This document shows, piece after piece, positions 51,838-60,712 of a DNA stretch of 64,000 nucleotides. The notes beneath the pieces are model-generated. The model saw nothing but the letters and a program-made list of their open reading frames with translations. It had not been told where the DNA came from and did not search any database. Numbering within the stretch: position 1 is the first letter of the stretch; each line of letters opens with the position of its first letter. The stretch covers positions 868,001 to 932,000 of the forward strand of contig CBDBUW010000010.1 of the NCBI GenBank assembly GCA_965212195.1, read 5' to 3'. The position numbers and the translations under genes are program-made. This stretch comes from JAJCYK01 sp965212195 (GTDB lineage Bacteria; Bacteroidota; Bacteroidia; Cytophagales; Cyclobacteriaceae).

Positions 51838-52902
51838 CTAGGCCATTTCCCCCCTTAATGGGGTGCTTAAATAGGCTAAAATTTGTTGCGAATTTGGCGC
51901 TGTACTAAGCAAAAATTGCATCTTGGCCAAGGCCGCTTCGGTAGTGATATCCGCCCCGCTGATCACTCCCATATCCAACAAATGTTTGCTGGTGCTATAG
52001 CGCCCTTGCAACACTCTTCCCCCATTGCATTGTGACACATTATAGACAATGACGCCCTGGTCAATAGCCTTCTTCAACATTGTTTTAAACTCTTGAGAGG
52101 TGGGGGCATTGCCCGACCCAAAAGTCTCCAATAGCACTGCCTGTAACCCTGGAGTTTCCAGGGTATGTGCCATTACCGTATCATTGTATCCGGGAAAGAG
52201 CTTGATGAGGGCGATCTGAGTAGGTGCTATTTGATAGGCCTTAAAAGGTTGATCCGTCAAGGGCCGGTAAAGGGCGTTGAAATCAAAATCGATGGAAATT
52301 CCCGCTTCTGCTAGTGGAGGGTAATTTTCAGATTCAAAAGCATCGAAATGTACGCTTTCCACCTTCTTACAACGGTTTCCGCGGAACAGGAAATAATCAA
52401 AATAAATAGCCACTTCCTGGATCACAGGTTCCTGCTGATGGTGTGCGGAAGCTATTTGCAAGGCAGCCACCAGATTCTGATTGGCGTCTGAACGAGCAGC
52501 GCCGAAAGGCAGCTGGGCTCCTGTAAATACTACAGGTTTGCAAAGTCCTTCCAGCATAAAGCTAAGGGCGCTGGCGCTGTACGCCATGGTATCGGTACCG
52601 TGCAACACCACAAAGCCGTCATGCTGGTGGTAATACCGTTCTATGATTTGCGCAAGTTGATTCCAATGATTGATCATGATATTGCTGGAATCTATAGGTT
52701 GCGGGAAGGAGATCACCGTCAGTCGAAGGTCAAGAGATTTCAAAACAGGCATTTCCTCGATGATCTTCTCAAAATCAAACGGTCGTAAGGTACCAAGCTC
52801 ATCATGAGTCATTCCCAGGGTACCCCCGGTATATATAATCAGAACCGAGTACTTGGCAGTAACCCGGCTGGGGGCTTCGATTTCAACAATTCGGTAGGTC
52901 AT
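51838..52902 (-). CDS. ansA: L-asparaginase, type I (cytoplasmic)
   Basis: A 354-aa asparaginase that hydrolyses asparagine to aspartate and ammonia. The first catalytic Thr is in 'IIYTGGTLGM', and the second Thr-Asp pair in 'VVLHGTDTMAYSASALSFML'. 'LPFGAARSDANQNLVAALQI' and 'FGSGNAP' are further family motifs. No signal peptide is present, as in type I enzymes. Its start overlaps the tatD stop by four bases. Confidence 0.94.
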   Translation of the reverse strand: MTYRIVEIEAPSRVTAKYSVLIIYTGGTLGMTHDELGTLRPFDFEKIIEEMPVLKSLDLRLTVISFPQPIDSSNIMINHWNQLAQIIERYYHQHDGFVVLHGTDTMAYSASALSFMLEGLCKPVVFTGAQLPFGAARSDANQNLVAALQIASAHHQQEPVIQEVAIYFDYFLFRGNRCKKVESVHFDAFESENYPPLAEAGISIDFDFNALYRPLTDQPFKAYQIAPTQIALIKLFPGYNDTVMAHTLETPGLQAVLLETFGSGNAPTSQEFKTMLKKAIDQGVIVYNVSQCNGGRVLQGRYSTSKHLLDMGVISGADITTEAALAKMQFLLSTAPNSQQILAYLSTPLRGEMA

Positions 52903-53666
52903 GGGTTATAAGAAAATAGTTGTTCTGCGTTGGCGGTAGTAATAGATTGCACTTGGTGGATATCAATATTTGTTACTTCAGCCACTTTGTGGGATATTTC
53001 TTTTAAATAGGAAGGTTCGTTGCGCTTACCCCGGTAGGGCACTGGTGCCAAATATGGGCTGTCGGTTTCCAATACCAGGTCCTTAAGTTCCATATCCTGC
53101 AAAGTTTTATCCAAGCCGCCATTCTTGAAGGTTACCACACCCCCAATACCCAACTTAAACCCCATGTCGATAATACGTTGTGCTTGATCCGGGTTACCCG
53201 TAAAACAATGGAATACTCCGGTGAGCTCAGGGGTAAGCATCGGCTCTAGAATATCAATGGTCTGGTCCAAGGATTCTCGGCAATGGATCACTATGGGGCG
53301 GTTTTTAGCGATAGCCCAGGAGACCTGTATCTTAAAGGCTTCCTGCTGATAGTCATAGGTGGTGGTGTCCCAGTACAGGTCGATGCCGATTTCCCCTACT
53401 GCGGCGAACTGCCGTTTGTCTAACCAGCTTTCTACGTGGTACAACTCTCTTTCAAATCCTTTATTAACGGAACATGGATGTAAACCCATCATTGCGGAAA
53501 ACCGCTGTGGATAGCGATCTTCAAGTTCCAACATGTCGTCGATGGTAGCGTGATCGATATTGGGAAGATATACCTGGGTGACGCCCTGTTCTTCAAATCG
53601 CTCCATGACCTCCGCCATGTCTTCTTTAAAATCCTTCAGGTAAAGGTGAGCATGGGTATCGATCAT
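52899..53666 (-). CDS. tatD: TatD-family deoxyribonuclease
   Basis: A 255-aa metal-dependent hydrolase of the TatD DNase family. 'MIDTHAHLYLKDF' carries the HxH metal ligands and is preceded by the ATG at 53666, which overlaps the glycosyltransferase stop (ATGA) and is preferred to 53687. 'AVGEIGIDLYWD', 'RPIVIHCRES', 'GVFHCFTGNPDQA' and 'ETDSPYLAPVPYRGKRN' are the remaining signatures. The operon order is deacetylase, GT2, tatD, ansA. Confidence 0.94.
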   Translation of the reverse strand: MIDTHAHLYLKDFKEDMAEVMERFEEQGVTQVYLPNIDHATIDDMLELEDRYPQRFSAMMGLHPCSVNKGFERELYHVESWLDKRQFAAVGEIGIDLYWDTTTYDYQQEAFKIQVSWAIAKNRPIVIHCRESLDQTIDILEPMLTPELTGVFHCFTGNPDQAQRIIDMGFKLGIGGVVTFKNGGLDKTLQDMELKDLVLETDSPYLAPVPYRGKRNEPSYLKEISHKVAEVTNIDIHQVQSITTANAEQLFSYNP

Positions 53667-54751
53667 GAGTACTTTCTTCCTTTCCAATGAAATTTAAGGG
53701 GTAACATATATAATATCAAGCCCCCCAAAGTAACCAAGGTGTAGTAAACTTCAAATACCAGCAAGGCAGAAACCTTCCATCCCTGGTTAAGTCTGGCAGC
53801 CATACCCTTTATGAGCAAACCCTGAAACGCTAGCCGCACCAACAACAACAGAGCCCACCAAGGCTGCCAGAAGGCAAGTGCTATTAGCACTGGCAGGAAC
53901 AAAGTTCTGTTCAACAGCACTAATACGATGGCCGGTAAAAGTTTGGTGGCACCATAGGTCCAGCGGCTTCGCTGCTTGAGCAAAGTGAGCCAATCCTTTT
54001 GTCCTTGGACGGTGGCGGTAGCGCCAGCATCCCAAAGGTTTAGGCACTCAAAACCCTGAGCCCGCGCTGCAGTCAAAAATCCAATATCTTCCGTGAGTGA
54101 ATAGGGGATGTTTTCATAACCTCCTATACCCTCACAGGCCGATTTAGTGATCATCATATTGGTGCCACTTACCGCCAAAGTGCTGATTCTGGCCCCGGCC
54201 GTACATAACAGGGCTTGGGCCAAAAGCCAGTCCATGTTTTGTAGCTGGCACCATAGATTCTCACCGTTTACCACGGTGCTGGCTCCTATCACCCCCAGGC
54301 TAGGAACCGTATAAGCCAAATAGGTTTTTATCCAGGAAGGTGGAACCCTTACATCAGCATCGGTTATAAACAAGTGTTCGTGAAGTGCATGGGGTATGAG
54401 TTGGGCAATGACGTTGGCTTTTCCTTTAAGGCCTATTATGTCCTCCCTAATTGGTATTATGGTAATGCCTGGATCTTCCCGGGCCAATTGTTCCAATAAA
54501 TAGGAGGTATCATCCTCTGAGCGATCTTCCCCAATGAGCAGTTGGATCTTATCCCGGGGATAGTCAAGCGTTTGCCACTGCCTAACTGCCTCTGGCAAAT
54601 TCTCTTCTTCATTGCGCATTGCCACCAGGACGGTAACCGGAGGTAGTTCTCCACTAATTTCGCGGTGACCTGGATCCGATGGTTGCCACCACCATATTAC
54701 TAAATCGGTTATCAGCGCCAGCACCAAAAAGGCTACAAATGCAAACACCAT
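53663..54751 (-). CDS. Family-2 glycosyltransferase, membrane-bound
   Basis: A 362-aa GT2 enzyme with an N-terminal membrane span ('VFAFVAFLVLALITDLVIWW') and C-terminal hydrophobic helices. Catalytic motifs are 'VTVLVAMRNEEENLPEAV', the metal site 'FITDADVRVP' (D-x-D), 'SLTEDIGFLTAARAQG' (E-D) and the processive-type Q-x-x-R-W in 'QRSRWTYG'. It would make or extend a polysaccharide or glycolipid on the cytoplasmic face. It lies 2 bases after a NodB-type deacetylase gene, suggesting that the product is deacetylated. Confidence 0.9.
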   Translation of the reverse strand: MVFAFVAFLVLALITDLVIWWWQPSDPGHREISGELPPVTVLVAMRNEEENLPEAVRQWQTLDYPRDKIQLLIGEDRSEDDTSYLLEQLAREDPGITIIPIREDIIGLKGKANVIAQLIPHALHEHLFITDADVRVPPSWIKTYLAYTVPSLGVIGASTVVNGENLWCQLQNMDWLLAQALLCTAGARISTLAVSGTNMMITKSACEGIGGYENIPYSLTEDIGFLTAARAQGFECLNLWDAGATATVQGQKDWLTLLKQRSRWTYGATKLLPAIVLVLLNRTLFLPVLIALAFWQPWWALLLLVRLAFQGLLIKGMAARLNQGWKVSALLVFEVYYTLVTLGGLILYMLPLKFHWKGRKYS

Positions 54752-54753
54752 AA

Positions 54754-55389
54754 TTATAAGCAGTCAAATGTATAGCCTCTTTCACTAAAATATTCCAAAT
54801 AGCTTGGCAGCACCTGATCAAGTATCTTAAGGGTCTTATTACTGTCATGAAACAAAACTATAGATCCACCCTTGGTATGTTGGATACTTTTACGCAAGCA
54901 TTTTTCCCATTTGAGGCCTGTAGAGAAATCCCCGGACAGCACGTCCCACATCACAATTTGATAGTCTGGAAGGATGGCCTTGATCTGCTTGAAATTCAGC
55001 CTGCCGTAAGGGGGCCTGAAGAGTGGCTTGCGGGACAAGGCCTGCCCGGCGTGCTGCAATATCATTTCCTGACATTGCTGTATATTATCAAGATATTCCG
55101 GCGTGGAGCATTTCCAACCATCCAAATGGTTTTGGGTATGATTCCCCACACTATGACCACCGGCGACCACCTCTGAAAATAGCTGCGGGTGCTTACGAAT
55201 GTTATCTCCTACACAAAAGAAAGTGGCTTTGGCCTGATATTTTTTCAGATGATCCAGTACCATGGGTGTAGCTTCCGGTACCGGGCCGTCATCGAAGGTC
55301 AAGTATAGCCGTTGGGAATTAGGTTGTTCTTTCCACAGTAGTTTGGGAAATAGTCTTTGGACCAGGGAGGGGGTTTTGTGAGCAAACAT
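54754..55389 (-). CDS. NodB-type polysaccharide deacetylase
   Basis: A 211-aa carbohydrate esterase family 4 enzyme. The catalytic Asp and metal-binding motif is 'LYLTFDDGPVPEATPMVLDH', the His pair is in 'HSVGNHTQNHLDG', 'FRPPYGRLN' is motif 3, and 'MWDVLSGDFS' motif 4. A Ser-rich C-terminal His is in 'IVLFHDSNKT'. No signal peptide is evident (MFAHKTPSLVQRLFPK), which is common for Bacteroidota members. It precedes the GT2 gene. Confidence 0.93.
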   Translation of the reverse strand: MFAHKTPSLVQRLFPKLLWKEQPNSQRLYLTFDDGPVPEATPMVLDHLKKYQAKATFFCVGDNIRKHPQLFSEVVAGGHSVGNHTQNHLDGWKCSTPEYLDNIQQCQEMILQHAGQALSRKPLFRPPYGRLNFKQIKAILPDYQIVMWDVLSGDFSTGLKWEKCLRKSIQHTKGGSIVLFHDSNKTLKILDQVLPSYLEYFSERGYTFDCL

Positions 55390-55395
55390 CTTTAG

Positions 55396-56634
55396 CTAGG
55401 GGGCGACTCCCACCTTACAGGACAATATAGTAATATCGTCGGTATAGGTTTTCTTTCCCCGAAACTCATTTAACCTTTTCAACAATACCCCATTTATCTT
55501 TTCCAGTGATTCATGGTGGTTGGACTCCAGAATCTCTTTTACCCGATCCAATTCAAAGGGTTCATCAGTTTCACTAAAGGTTTCTGTAAGTCCATCCGTA
55601 TAGGAGAAAAAGGTGAAATGCCCGTTCCAATGCACTTTACCCACCCGCAAAAACGGCAAGGGTTTGAAAGCCCCCAGTATGGTGGTTCCCAGTTCTAATA
55701 GTTGCAAAGGCTCTCCATCACAGATCAACAGTGGCGGGTTGTGTCCGGCATTTACATAGTAAATCTCTTTTTTTAGGCGATCAATTATGGCTACAAAGAA
55801 GGTGATAAAATTCTCCCCCCGGGCAGTGCGTACGGTCTGGTGGTTAAGCTCCTCAATGATTTCCTTCAGATCGGTGGTGTGGCGGATCATGGTGCGCAAG
55901 GCTGCCTGGAAATTAGACATTAAAATAGCTGCAGGCACTCCTTTGCCAGAAACATCAGCGATACACAGTAAAAACTGGTTGTCGTCAATTTCAATATAGT
56001 CATAGTAATCACCTCCTACGTCCTGATGCGGGAGATACAAGGCAGTAGCCTTAAGATCCTCGTCCTGGGGCAAGTTTTTGGGAAACAATAATTGTTGAAC
56101 GCCCCGGGCTATCTCCAGCTCTTTGCGTAGAGCCTCTTGTTCCAATTGTTGCCGGGCCAGTCTTTTATTTTCAATGGCTACCAGTATGATGTTACTGATG
56201 GTTTGTATAAAGCTGGTGTCGGGTACAGTTTGTTCATCCTGTTCCGGATCTACCAACCCCCCTACAAACACAAATGCCAGTACAGTGTCTTTATGCAACA
56301 CCGGTACCACCATGTCGAACTCCTTAAATCCGGGAGAGGTATCTGCATCGGTAATAAACTGGATGTCCTTGAAATCCAAAAAACTATCATCCAGGGTAAT
56401 GGAGATAAAATCCATGGTGGTGCCATAGTTGACCTTGCACACCCAGTCTTCGTCCTTAACATAAAGCGCCAGTTTCTTTATTTGCAGGTTTGCCCTAAGG
56501 GTAAATCCATATATCTTATAAAGGGAAACTTCAGGAAGGTTATTGTTGATAGCCTGGGTGATCTCCAATAGGGCATTGAGCTCCAGCTCCTTTAAATCAA
56601 ACTGATTTTTTAATGAATTCAATTCCATAACCAC
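55396..56634 (-). CDS. PP2C-type (SpoIIE/RsbU-like) serine phosphatase with GAF-like sensor
   Basis: A 412-aa signalling phosphatase. Residues 1 to about 165 form a GAF-like domain ('LNALLEITQAINNNLPEV', 'VVPVLHKDTVLAFVFVGGLV'), followed by a coiled linker ('IENKRLARQQLEQEALRK'). The PPM catalytic domain follows: 'DVGGDYYDYIEIDDNQFLL', 'ADVSGKGVPAAILMSNFQA', 'INAGHNPPLLI'-like 'VNAGHNPPLLICDG' and 'FFSYTDGLTETFS', with the metal-binding aspartates in place. It probably dephosphorylates an anti-sigma antagonist of STAS type, but no such gene is next to it. The neighbouring GT2/deacetylase genes suggest envelope control, by inference only. Confidence 0.9.
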   Translation of the reverse strand: MVMELNSLKNQFDLKELELNALLEITQAINNNLPEVSLYKIYGFTLRANLQIKKLALYVKDEDWVCKVNYGTTMDFISITLDDSFLDFKDIQFITDADTSPGFKEFDMVVPVLHKDTVLAFVFVGGLVDPEQDEQTVPDTSFIQTISNIILVAIENKRLARQQLEQEALRKELEIARGVQQLLFPKNLPQDEDLKATALYLPHQDVGGDYYDYIEIDDNQFLLCIADVSGKGVPAAILMSNFQAALRTMIRHTTDLKEIIEELNHQTVRTARGENFITFFVAIIDRLKKEIYYVNAGHNPPLLICDGEPLQLLELGTTILGAFKPLPFLRVGKVHWNGHFTFFSYTDGLTETFSETDEPFELDRVKEILESNHHESLEKINGVLLKRLNEFRGKKTYTDDITILSCKVGVAP

Positions 56635-56725
56635 CTAGCAGGGCCTGGCCTACAAATAATAATAACTATCGAGGAAGTATCATGATCCGGAGGGATCGCA
56701 TAACCTGTTTAATCCACTTCCTTTG

Positions 56726-56980
56726 TTAACGACTATTGTGTGCAAATAGTCCTTCTTTACTGGCAAGATAGTGATAAATCCGGTAACTACGTTCAAAATC
56801 CACCGCTTCATGAGGCAATTCATCGGAGACGGATTTAAAGCATTTTACGTAGTTTTTAGCCACCAGATGTCCAAGGATATCCTTTAGTTCCATCTCAGAT
56901 AGGTCGAGCTTTTGCTTCAAGTTCTCAAATGAAATGACGAAGTACAATTCGTCCATAACTTCAAATTCCGCATCTGTCAT
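56726..56980 (-). CDS. Small winged-helix-like protein of unknown function
   Basis: An 84-aa soluble protein, 'MTDAEFEVMDELYFVISFEN' followed by 'LKQKLDLSEMELKDILGHLV', and ending 'YHYLASKEGLFAHNSR'. The helix-turn-helix-wing pattern suggests a small winged helix. Its start overlaps the GT2 stop (ATGA). A longer frame from 57328 lies inside that gene out of frame and is not used. Relatives seem to occur in Bacteroidota next to similar glycosyltransferases, but no function is known. Confidence 0.75.
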   Translation of the reverse strand: MTDAEFEVMDELYFVISFENLKQKLDLSEMELKDILGHLVAKNYVKCFKSVSDELPHEAVDFERSYRIYHYLASKEGLFAHNSR

Positions 56981-58110
56981 GAATACTCCCGGTTTTTCCA
57001 AACGAAGCCTCCCCAATTGGCCGCCACCCCAAAAAATAGCACATACCAGGAATATACTAATTGGCCCATCAAAAACCATACCCAGGACGGTCTTTTGCCG
57101 GCCAAGGAAATGACGGATGCCACCACCAGATATTCCAAAGCCAACTTTAATATAAATTCCCCTAGCCATAGCATCCAAGGATAGTTTCCGATCAGGGTTA
57201 ATGCTGCGGAAATCAGCCAGGATATGTGAAAAAGAAAGATAAACAGCGCCAATCCTTTGGTAATGGCTGATCTGTGATGTTTCCATTTTCCGCTCCACCT
57301 TTTTCGTTGGTGAAACAGTTCCCGCCAATCTGCAGGGGCCTGTGTGTGGACCACGGCCTCCGAATGTTTTAGGAATCGAATGGCGGATGGATACTTTTGG
57401 TAGATCTTGTACAGTAAGAATTCATCGTCGCCGGAAACCACTTCATGGAATCCCTGGTAGCCGCCGACCTCATAAAATGCTGCTTTGGTAAAGGCCAGAT
57501 TGGCGCCGTTGCACATATTGGGGTAACCCCATTTCATAAAACCGGCGCCCACTGCGACCAATGCAGCCTGTTCGATTTCTCCTAAAGCTTGTATACCCTG
57601 TAATCTCCCAGTCAAAGCTACCGGAGCACAGACCATAGCCGCTTTTTCCCGGGCCATATACCCCACTAAAGTCGACAACCAGTGGGAGTGAAAAGTACAG
57701 TCCGCATCGGTGGTTACAATAACCGGATTAGTGGCATGACCGATGCCTTCTGTCAAGGCGCGTTTCTTGAATGATCCCCGAAAATCCGGCGGATCTGTAA
57801 GATTCACGAACTTAAAATTGCCTGAGTACTGCTGGCTGAACGATTCCAGTAAAGCCGCAGTCTGGTCCTCAGAATGGTCGTTTACTGCGATCACCTCCAA
57901 ATGTTGGCGAGGATAGTCCTGGGCCTCAAGAGACTCCAATAGTGCAGATAGATTGTGGGCTTCGTTGCGCATGGCGATCACCACACTGACACTGGGCCAA
58001 TCTGTGGTTAGCGTTTGGTCATCTTCGGCCTTCAGGGTTCTCCAGGTCAGATAAATCCCGGTAAGCAATACCAGATAAACTGCCCAAATGAAAATAAGCG
58101 CTACCAACAT
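56977..58110 (-). CDS. Family-2 glycosyltransferase, membrane-bound
   Basis: A 377-aa GT2 enzyme resembling the one at 53663-54751. The N-terminal span is 'VALIFIWAVYLVLLTGIYL', followed by 'VSVVIAMRNEAHNLSALLES', the D-x-D of 'VIVTTDADCTFHSHWL', 'VSGDDEFLLYKI' (E/D-D) and the Q-x-x-R-W motif 'HQRKRWSGKW'. Three C-terminal helices end in 'VLFFGVAANWGGFVW'. It is immediately downstream of the flippase-like gene (0-base gap), so the two probably act on one lipid-linked glycan. Confidence 0.9.
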   Translation of the reverse strand: MLVALIFIWAVYLVLLTGIYLTWRTLKAEDDQTLTTDWPSVSVVIAMRNEAHNLSALLESLEAQDYPRQHLEVIAVNDHSEDQTAALLESFSQQYSGNFKFVNLTDPPDFRGSFKKRALTEGIGHATNPVIVTTDADCTFHSHWLSTLVGYMAREKAAMVCAPVALTGRLQGIQALGEIEQAALVAVGAGFMKWGYPNMCNGANLAFTKAAFYEVGGYQGFHEVVSGDDEFLLYKIYQKYPSAIRFLKHSEAVVHTQAPADWRELFHQRKRWSGKWKHHRSAITKGLALFIFLFHISWLISAALTLIGNYPWMLWLGEFILKLALEYLVVASVISLAGKRPSWVWFLMGQLVYSWYVLFFGVAANWGGFVWKNREYS

Positions 58111-59097
58111 TTAGGGTTTTGTGAGCTTCATAGGAATTATGAAAACAGCTCCCACCAAGGTAGGTATTAATATGTTCAGTATCCATATGGAAAGGCTGGC
58201 AGTGAGCACCGGTGCCGGGGATATAGCGTAGAGCCCAAAAAAATACAGAGCAGAAAACTCTCGTACCCCTAAGTCGCTCAAAAAATTAAAGGCGGGGATC
58301 ACCGACTTGGCCAACAAGACCCAGGTCACGCCCGCCCATAGTACAGACAGTGGCAATGGTGTTTGCAGCCAATATAGTAGCAATAAAAATTGACCAGCAA
58401 AGACCACGTATCGCAAGCAAGAATAGCCGAACACCGCCCATACCTCTCTCCAGGAGTACTGTGACATCACCTTAATAAATTTATGAGCCGAGGGCCAGTA
58501 TCTTTCACACCCACGAACAAAAGGTTCACGAGCCAGGAGAAACATGCCCAGTAATATGATCATGCCCAACAGGCAGCCGCCAAAAATCAGTAATACCCAG
58601 AGGGTGTTTTCGGCACGATACCAGGCCCAAATGCCTACCAGGCCAAACAGCAAGGTGCTAATGAACTGGGCTCCGCGGCCAAATAGGATGGCTCCCAACG
58701 ATTCCATACGGTTTTCATGTTGCAGGTGCCCCACCCTTCCCAGATAGTCCCCTAAGCTGTGTGGGGTCATGAATCCCAATGATAGTCCCGTCAATACCCC
58801 TTTAGCAGCTCCGACCAGGCTTATTGAAGTGAGAGGCTTTAGCAGCACCCTCCATTTCAATATTTCCAAAAACCAGTTTAGTGGTACCAGCAGCAGCACC
58901 AGGAGATAAACAGGGCTCCAGCCCCTTTGCACAAGGGAGTAACTCAACCGGTCGAATTGCTGAGCCAGATCCTGCTGATAAAACAACTCCACAGCCACGT
59001 AACCCAACAAGAATAGCAACAAAAGCACCTTGGCAGAAAACCAGAAAGCAGGGCTAACCGCAGCTTTTTTAAGCGGGGTAATATGGCTATCTTGCAT
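58111..59097 (-). CDS. Lysylphosphatidylglycerol synthase-like membrane protein (UPF0104)
   Basis: A 328-aa integral membrane protein with about seven to eight spans, of the UPF0104/LPG-synthase transmembrane-domain type and without the soluble aminoacyl-transferase domain. Marks are 'LNWFLEILKWRVLLKPLTSI', 'GLSLGFMTPHSLGDYLGRV' and 'IPAFNFLSDLGVREFSALYFF'. Such proteins are suspected lipid flippases or transporters for glycolipids. It is divergent from ruvC, with only two bases between the start codons. Confidence 0.85.
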   Translation of the reverse strand: MQDSHITPLKKAAVSPAFWFSAKVLLLLFLLGYVAVELFYQQDLAQQFDRLSYSLVQRGWSPVYLLVLLLVPLNWFLEILKWRVLLKPLTSISLVGAAKGVLTGLSLGFMTPHSLGDYLGRVGHLQHENRMESLGAILFGRGAQFISTLLFGLVGIWAWYRAENTLWVLLIFGGCLLGMIILLGMFLLAREPFVRGCERYWPSAHKFIKVMSQYSWREVWAVFGYSCLRYVVFAGQFLLLLYWLQTPLPLSVLWAGVTWVLLAKSVIPAFNFLSDLGVREFSALYFFGLYAISPAPVLTASLSIWILNILIPTLVGAVFIIPMKLTKP

Positions 59098-59099
59098 GG

Positions 59100-59663
59100 A
59101 TGTCGAAAAAGGAGGTTTTAAAGAAGGAAAAGATCATTTTAGGGGTTGATCCCGGCACCCAGGTCATGGGATACGGAGTGATACTTGCTAGAGACAAACA
59201 ATTAATACTTCTGCAGTATGGTGTCATCCATTTGAGCAAATATAGCAATCACGAAATAAAACTTAAGAAAATATTCGAGCGGGTGTTGGGTTTAATTGAA
59301 GATTATCATCCGGATGAGGTAGCCCTGGAAGCCCCATTCTTCGGAAAGAATATCCAATCCATGCTTAAATTAGGCCGGGCTCAAGGAGTGGCCATGGCAG
59401 CGGCCCTCAGTTTGCAAATTCCTATTGTAGAATATGCTCCTAAAAAGGTTAAGATGTCCGTAACTGGGAATGGCAATGCTTCCAAAGAACAGGTCGCCCG
59501 TATGCTCTGCGATTTGCTGTCCTTCGACGTAACCGACAAACTATTGGATGCCACCGATGCCTTGGCGGTGGCCGTTTGCCACCATTTTCAAAATGGCAAG
59601 TTAGCGACTGCCGCGAAAAGCTGGAAGTCCTTTCTCCGGGAGAATCCTCACCGCATGAAATAG
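59100..59663 (+). CDS. ruvC: Holliday junction resolvase RuvC
   Basis: A 187-aa crossover junction endonuclease that cuts four-way junctions with RuvAB. Catalytic acidic residues lie in 'ILGVDPGTQVMGYGVI' (first Asp), 'VALEAPFFGKNIQSMLKLG' (Glu), and 'DATDALAVAVCHHF' (Asp pair). The start at 59100 gives a short Lys-rich N-terminus (MSKKEVLKKEK) before the domain. It is convergent with the HIT gene. Confidence 0.96.
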   Translation: MSKKEVLKKEKIILGVDPGTQVMGYGVILARDKQLILLQYGVIHLSKYSNHEIKLKKIFERVLGLIEDYHPDEVALEAPFFGKNIQSMLKLGRAQGVAMAAALSLQIPIVEYAPKKVKMSVTGNGNASKEQVARMLCDLLSFDVTDKLLDATDALAVAVCHHFQNGKLATAAKSWKSFLRENPHRMK

Positions 59664-59668
59664 AAACC

Positions 59669-60064
59669 TTAGGAATAGTGCTTTTGGATTTTGACTGCCA
59701 CTTCAGCCAACTGATCGGGTGTGGGGTTTAATTTTGGACGGCTGAAATTGATATCATCCATACTCTGCATGGGAATTAGATGGATATGGCAATGCGGTAC
59801 CTCCAAACCAATCACGGCTACTCCAATGCGCAGGCAGGGTACGGCCTCGCGCAATGCAAATGCCACTCTTTTACTAAATAGATTTAGTTCCCCAAAAGCC
59901 TTGTCCGGCAAGTCGAATAGGTAATCCACTTCCAGTTTAGGAATGACTAAGGTATGTCCTAATACCAGGGGATTAATATCCAGAAATGCCAAATGATGTT
60001 CGTCTTCAGCGACGATATGAGCAGGGATCTCCCGGCGGACAATTTTGGTAAATATGGACGACAT
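59669..60064 (-). CDS. HIT family protein (Hint-like nucleotide hydrolase)
   Basis: A 131-aa histidine-triad protein, with 'MSSIFTKIVRREIPAHIVAE' typical of Hint/PKCI, 'GHTLVIPKLEVDYLFDL' and the H-x-H-x-H of 'VPHCHIHLIPM'. It would hydrolyse AMP-linked phosphoramidates. The start overlaps the greA stop by one base (TAATG), so the two are translationally coupled, a common Bacteroidota arrangement. Confidence 0.95.
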   Translation of the reverse strand: MSSIFTKIVRREIPAHIVAEDEHHLAFLDINPLVLGHTLVIPKLEVDYLFDLPDKAFGELNLFSKRVAFALREAVPCLRIGVAVIGLEVPHCHIHLIPMQSMDDINFSRPKLNPTPDQLAEVAVKIQKHYS

Positions 60065-60537
60065 TACATTCCGATATCCAAAACCTTAAACTTAATCTCG
60101 CCAGCCGGAGCAATGATCTTGGCCACATCACCCACTTTCTTGCCTAACAGCCCCTGGCCAATAGGAGACCTAACAGATATCTTTTGGGCTTTAAGGTCAG
60201 CCTCTTCCTCGGATACGATAGTATAGGTGATCTCCATGCCATTTTTAACGTTCTTGATCTTCACCTTGGATAATATAGAAACCTTTGAGGTATCAATTTG
60301 TGACTCGTCAATTACCCTGGCATTGCCCACCACCTCTTCGAGTTTGGCTATTTTTAGTTCCAACAAGCCCTGGGCATCTTTAGCCGCGTCATATTCTGCA
60401 TTTTCGCTGAGATCTCCTTTGTCCCTGGCTTCTGCAATTTGCTTGGCAATATCCGTCCTGCCTTTGGTTTTCAATTCATTGAGCTCGTCTTTGAGCTTCT
60501 TCAAGCCTTCCTCCGTGTAATATGAAATACCTGACAT
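60064..60537 (-). CDS. greA: Transcription elongation factor GreA
   Basis: A 157-aa GreA, which stimulates cleavage of backtracked RNA by RNA polymerase. The N-terminal coiled coil contains 'LKKLKDELNELKTKGRTDIA' and the catalytic acidic tip 'DKGDLSENAEYDAAKD' (D and E). The C-terminal domain includes 'ARVIDESQ', 'YTIVSEEEADLKAQKISVRS' and 'PIGQGLLGKKVGDVAKI'. The leader upstream holds a promoter and a terminator-like hairpin (see the separate entries). Confidence 0.96.
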   Translation of the reverse strand: MSGISYYTEEGLKKLKDELNELKTKGRTDIAKQIAEARDKGDLSENAEYDAAKDAQGLLELKIAKLEEVVGNARVIDESQIDTSKVSILSKVKIKNVKNGMEITYTIVSEEEADLKAQKISVRSPIGQGLLGKKVGDVAKIIAPAGEIKFKVLDIGM

Positions 60538-60651
60538 GTTGTTTGATAGTTTGTCTATTAAATAAAATAACGGCTCCCTAAGAAACCGCCATCTTCCTTA
60601 AATCTTATGTTGTTTAGCTAATATACTATAATTTGTTAACAAATTGGTAAC

Positions 60652-60682
60652 AAAAAAATATCTACTTGTTTATAGCAGATAT
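60652..60682 (-). terminator. Terminator-like hairpin in the greA leader
   Basis: On the minus strand a 9-bp stem (ATATCTGCT / AGTAGATAT, one G-T pair) with a 7-base loop is followed by seven T residues. It begins about 17 bases after the predicted greA transcript start. It could instead terminate the pentapeptide-repeat gene upstream. Confidence 0.6.
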
Positions 60683-60704
60683 TAGGTTGCTTGCCTTGGG
60701 TATG

Positions 60705-60712
60705 CAAAGATA
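60705..60712 (-). promoter_or_regulatory. TATCTTTG promoter -7 element for greA
   Basis: Exact TAnnTTTG match on the minus strand followed by GCATACC, typical of Bacteroidota housekeeping promoters. Predicted start near 60699, giving a leader of about 160 nt before greA. Confidence 0.6.

Noticed and set aside
56980..57328. A 200-aa frame overlapping the GT2 gene
   Set aside because: Its first 116 residues lie out of frame inside the GT2 coding region; only the 84-aa C-terminal part, with an ATGA overlap, is credible.
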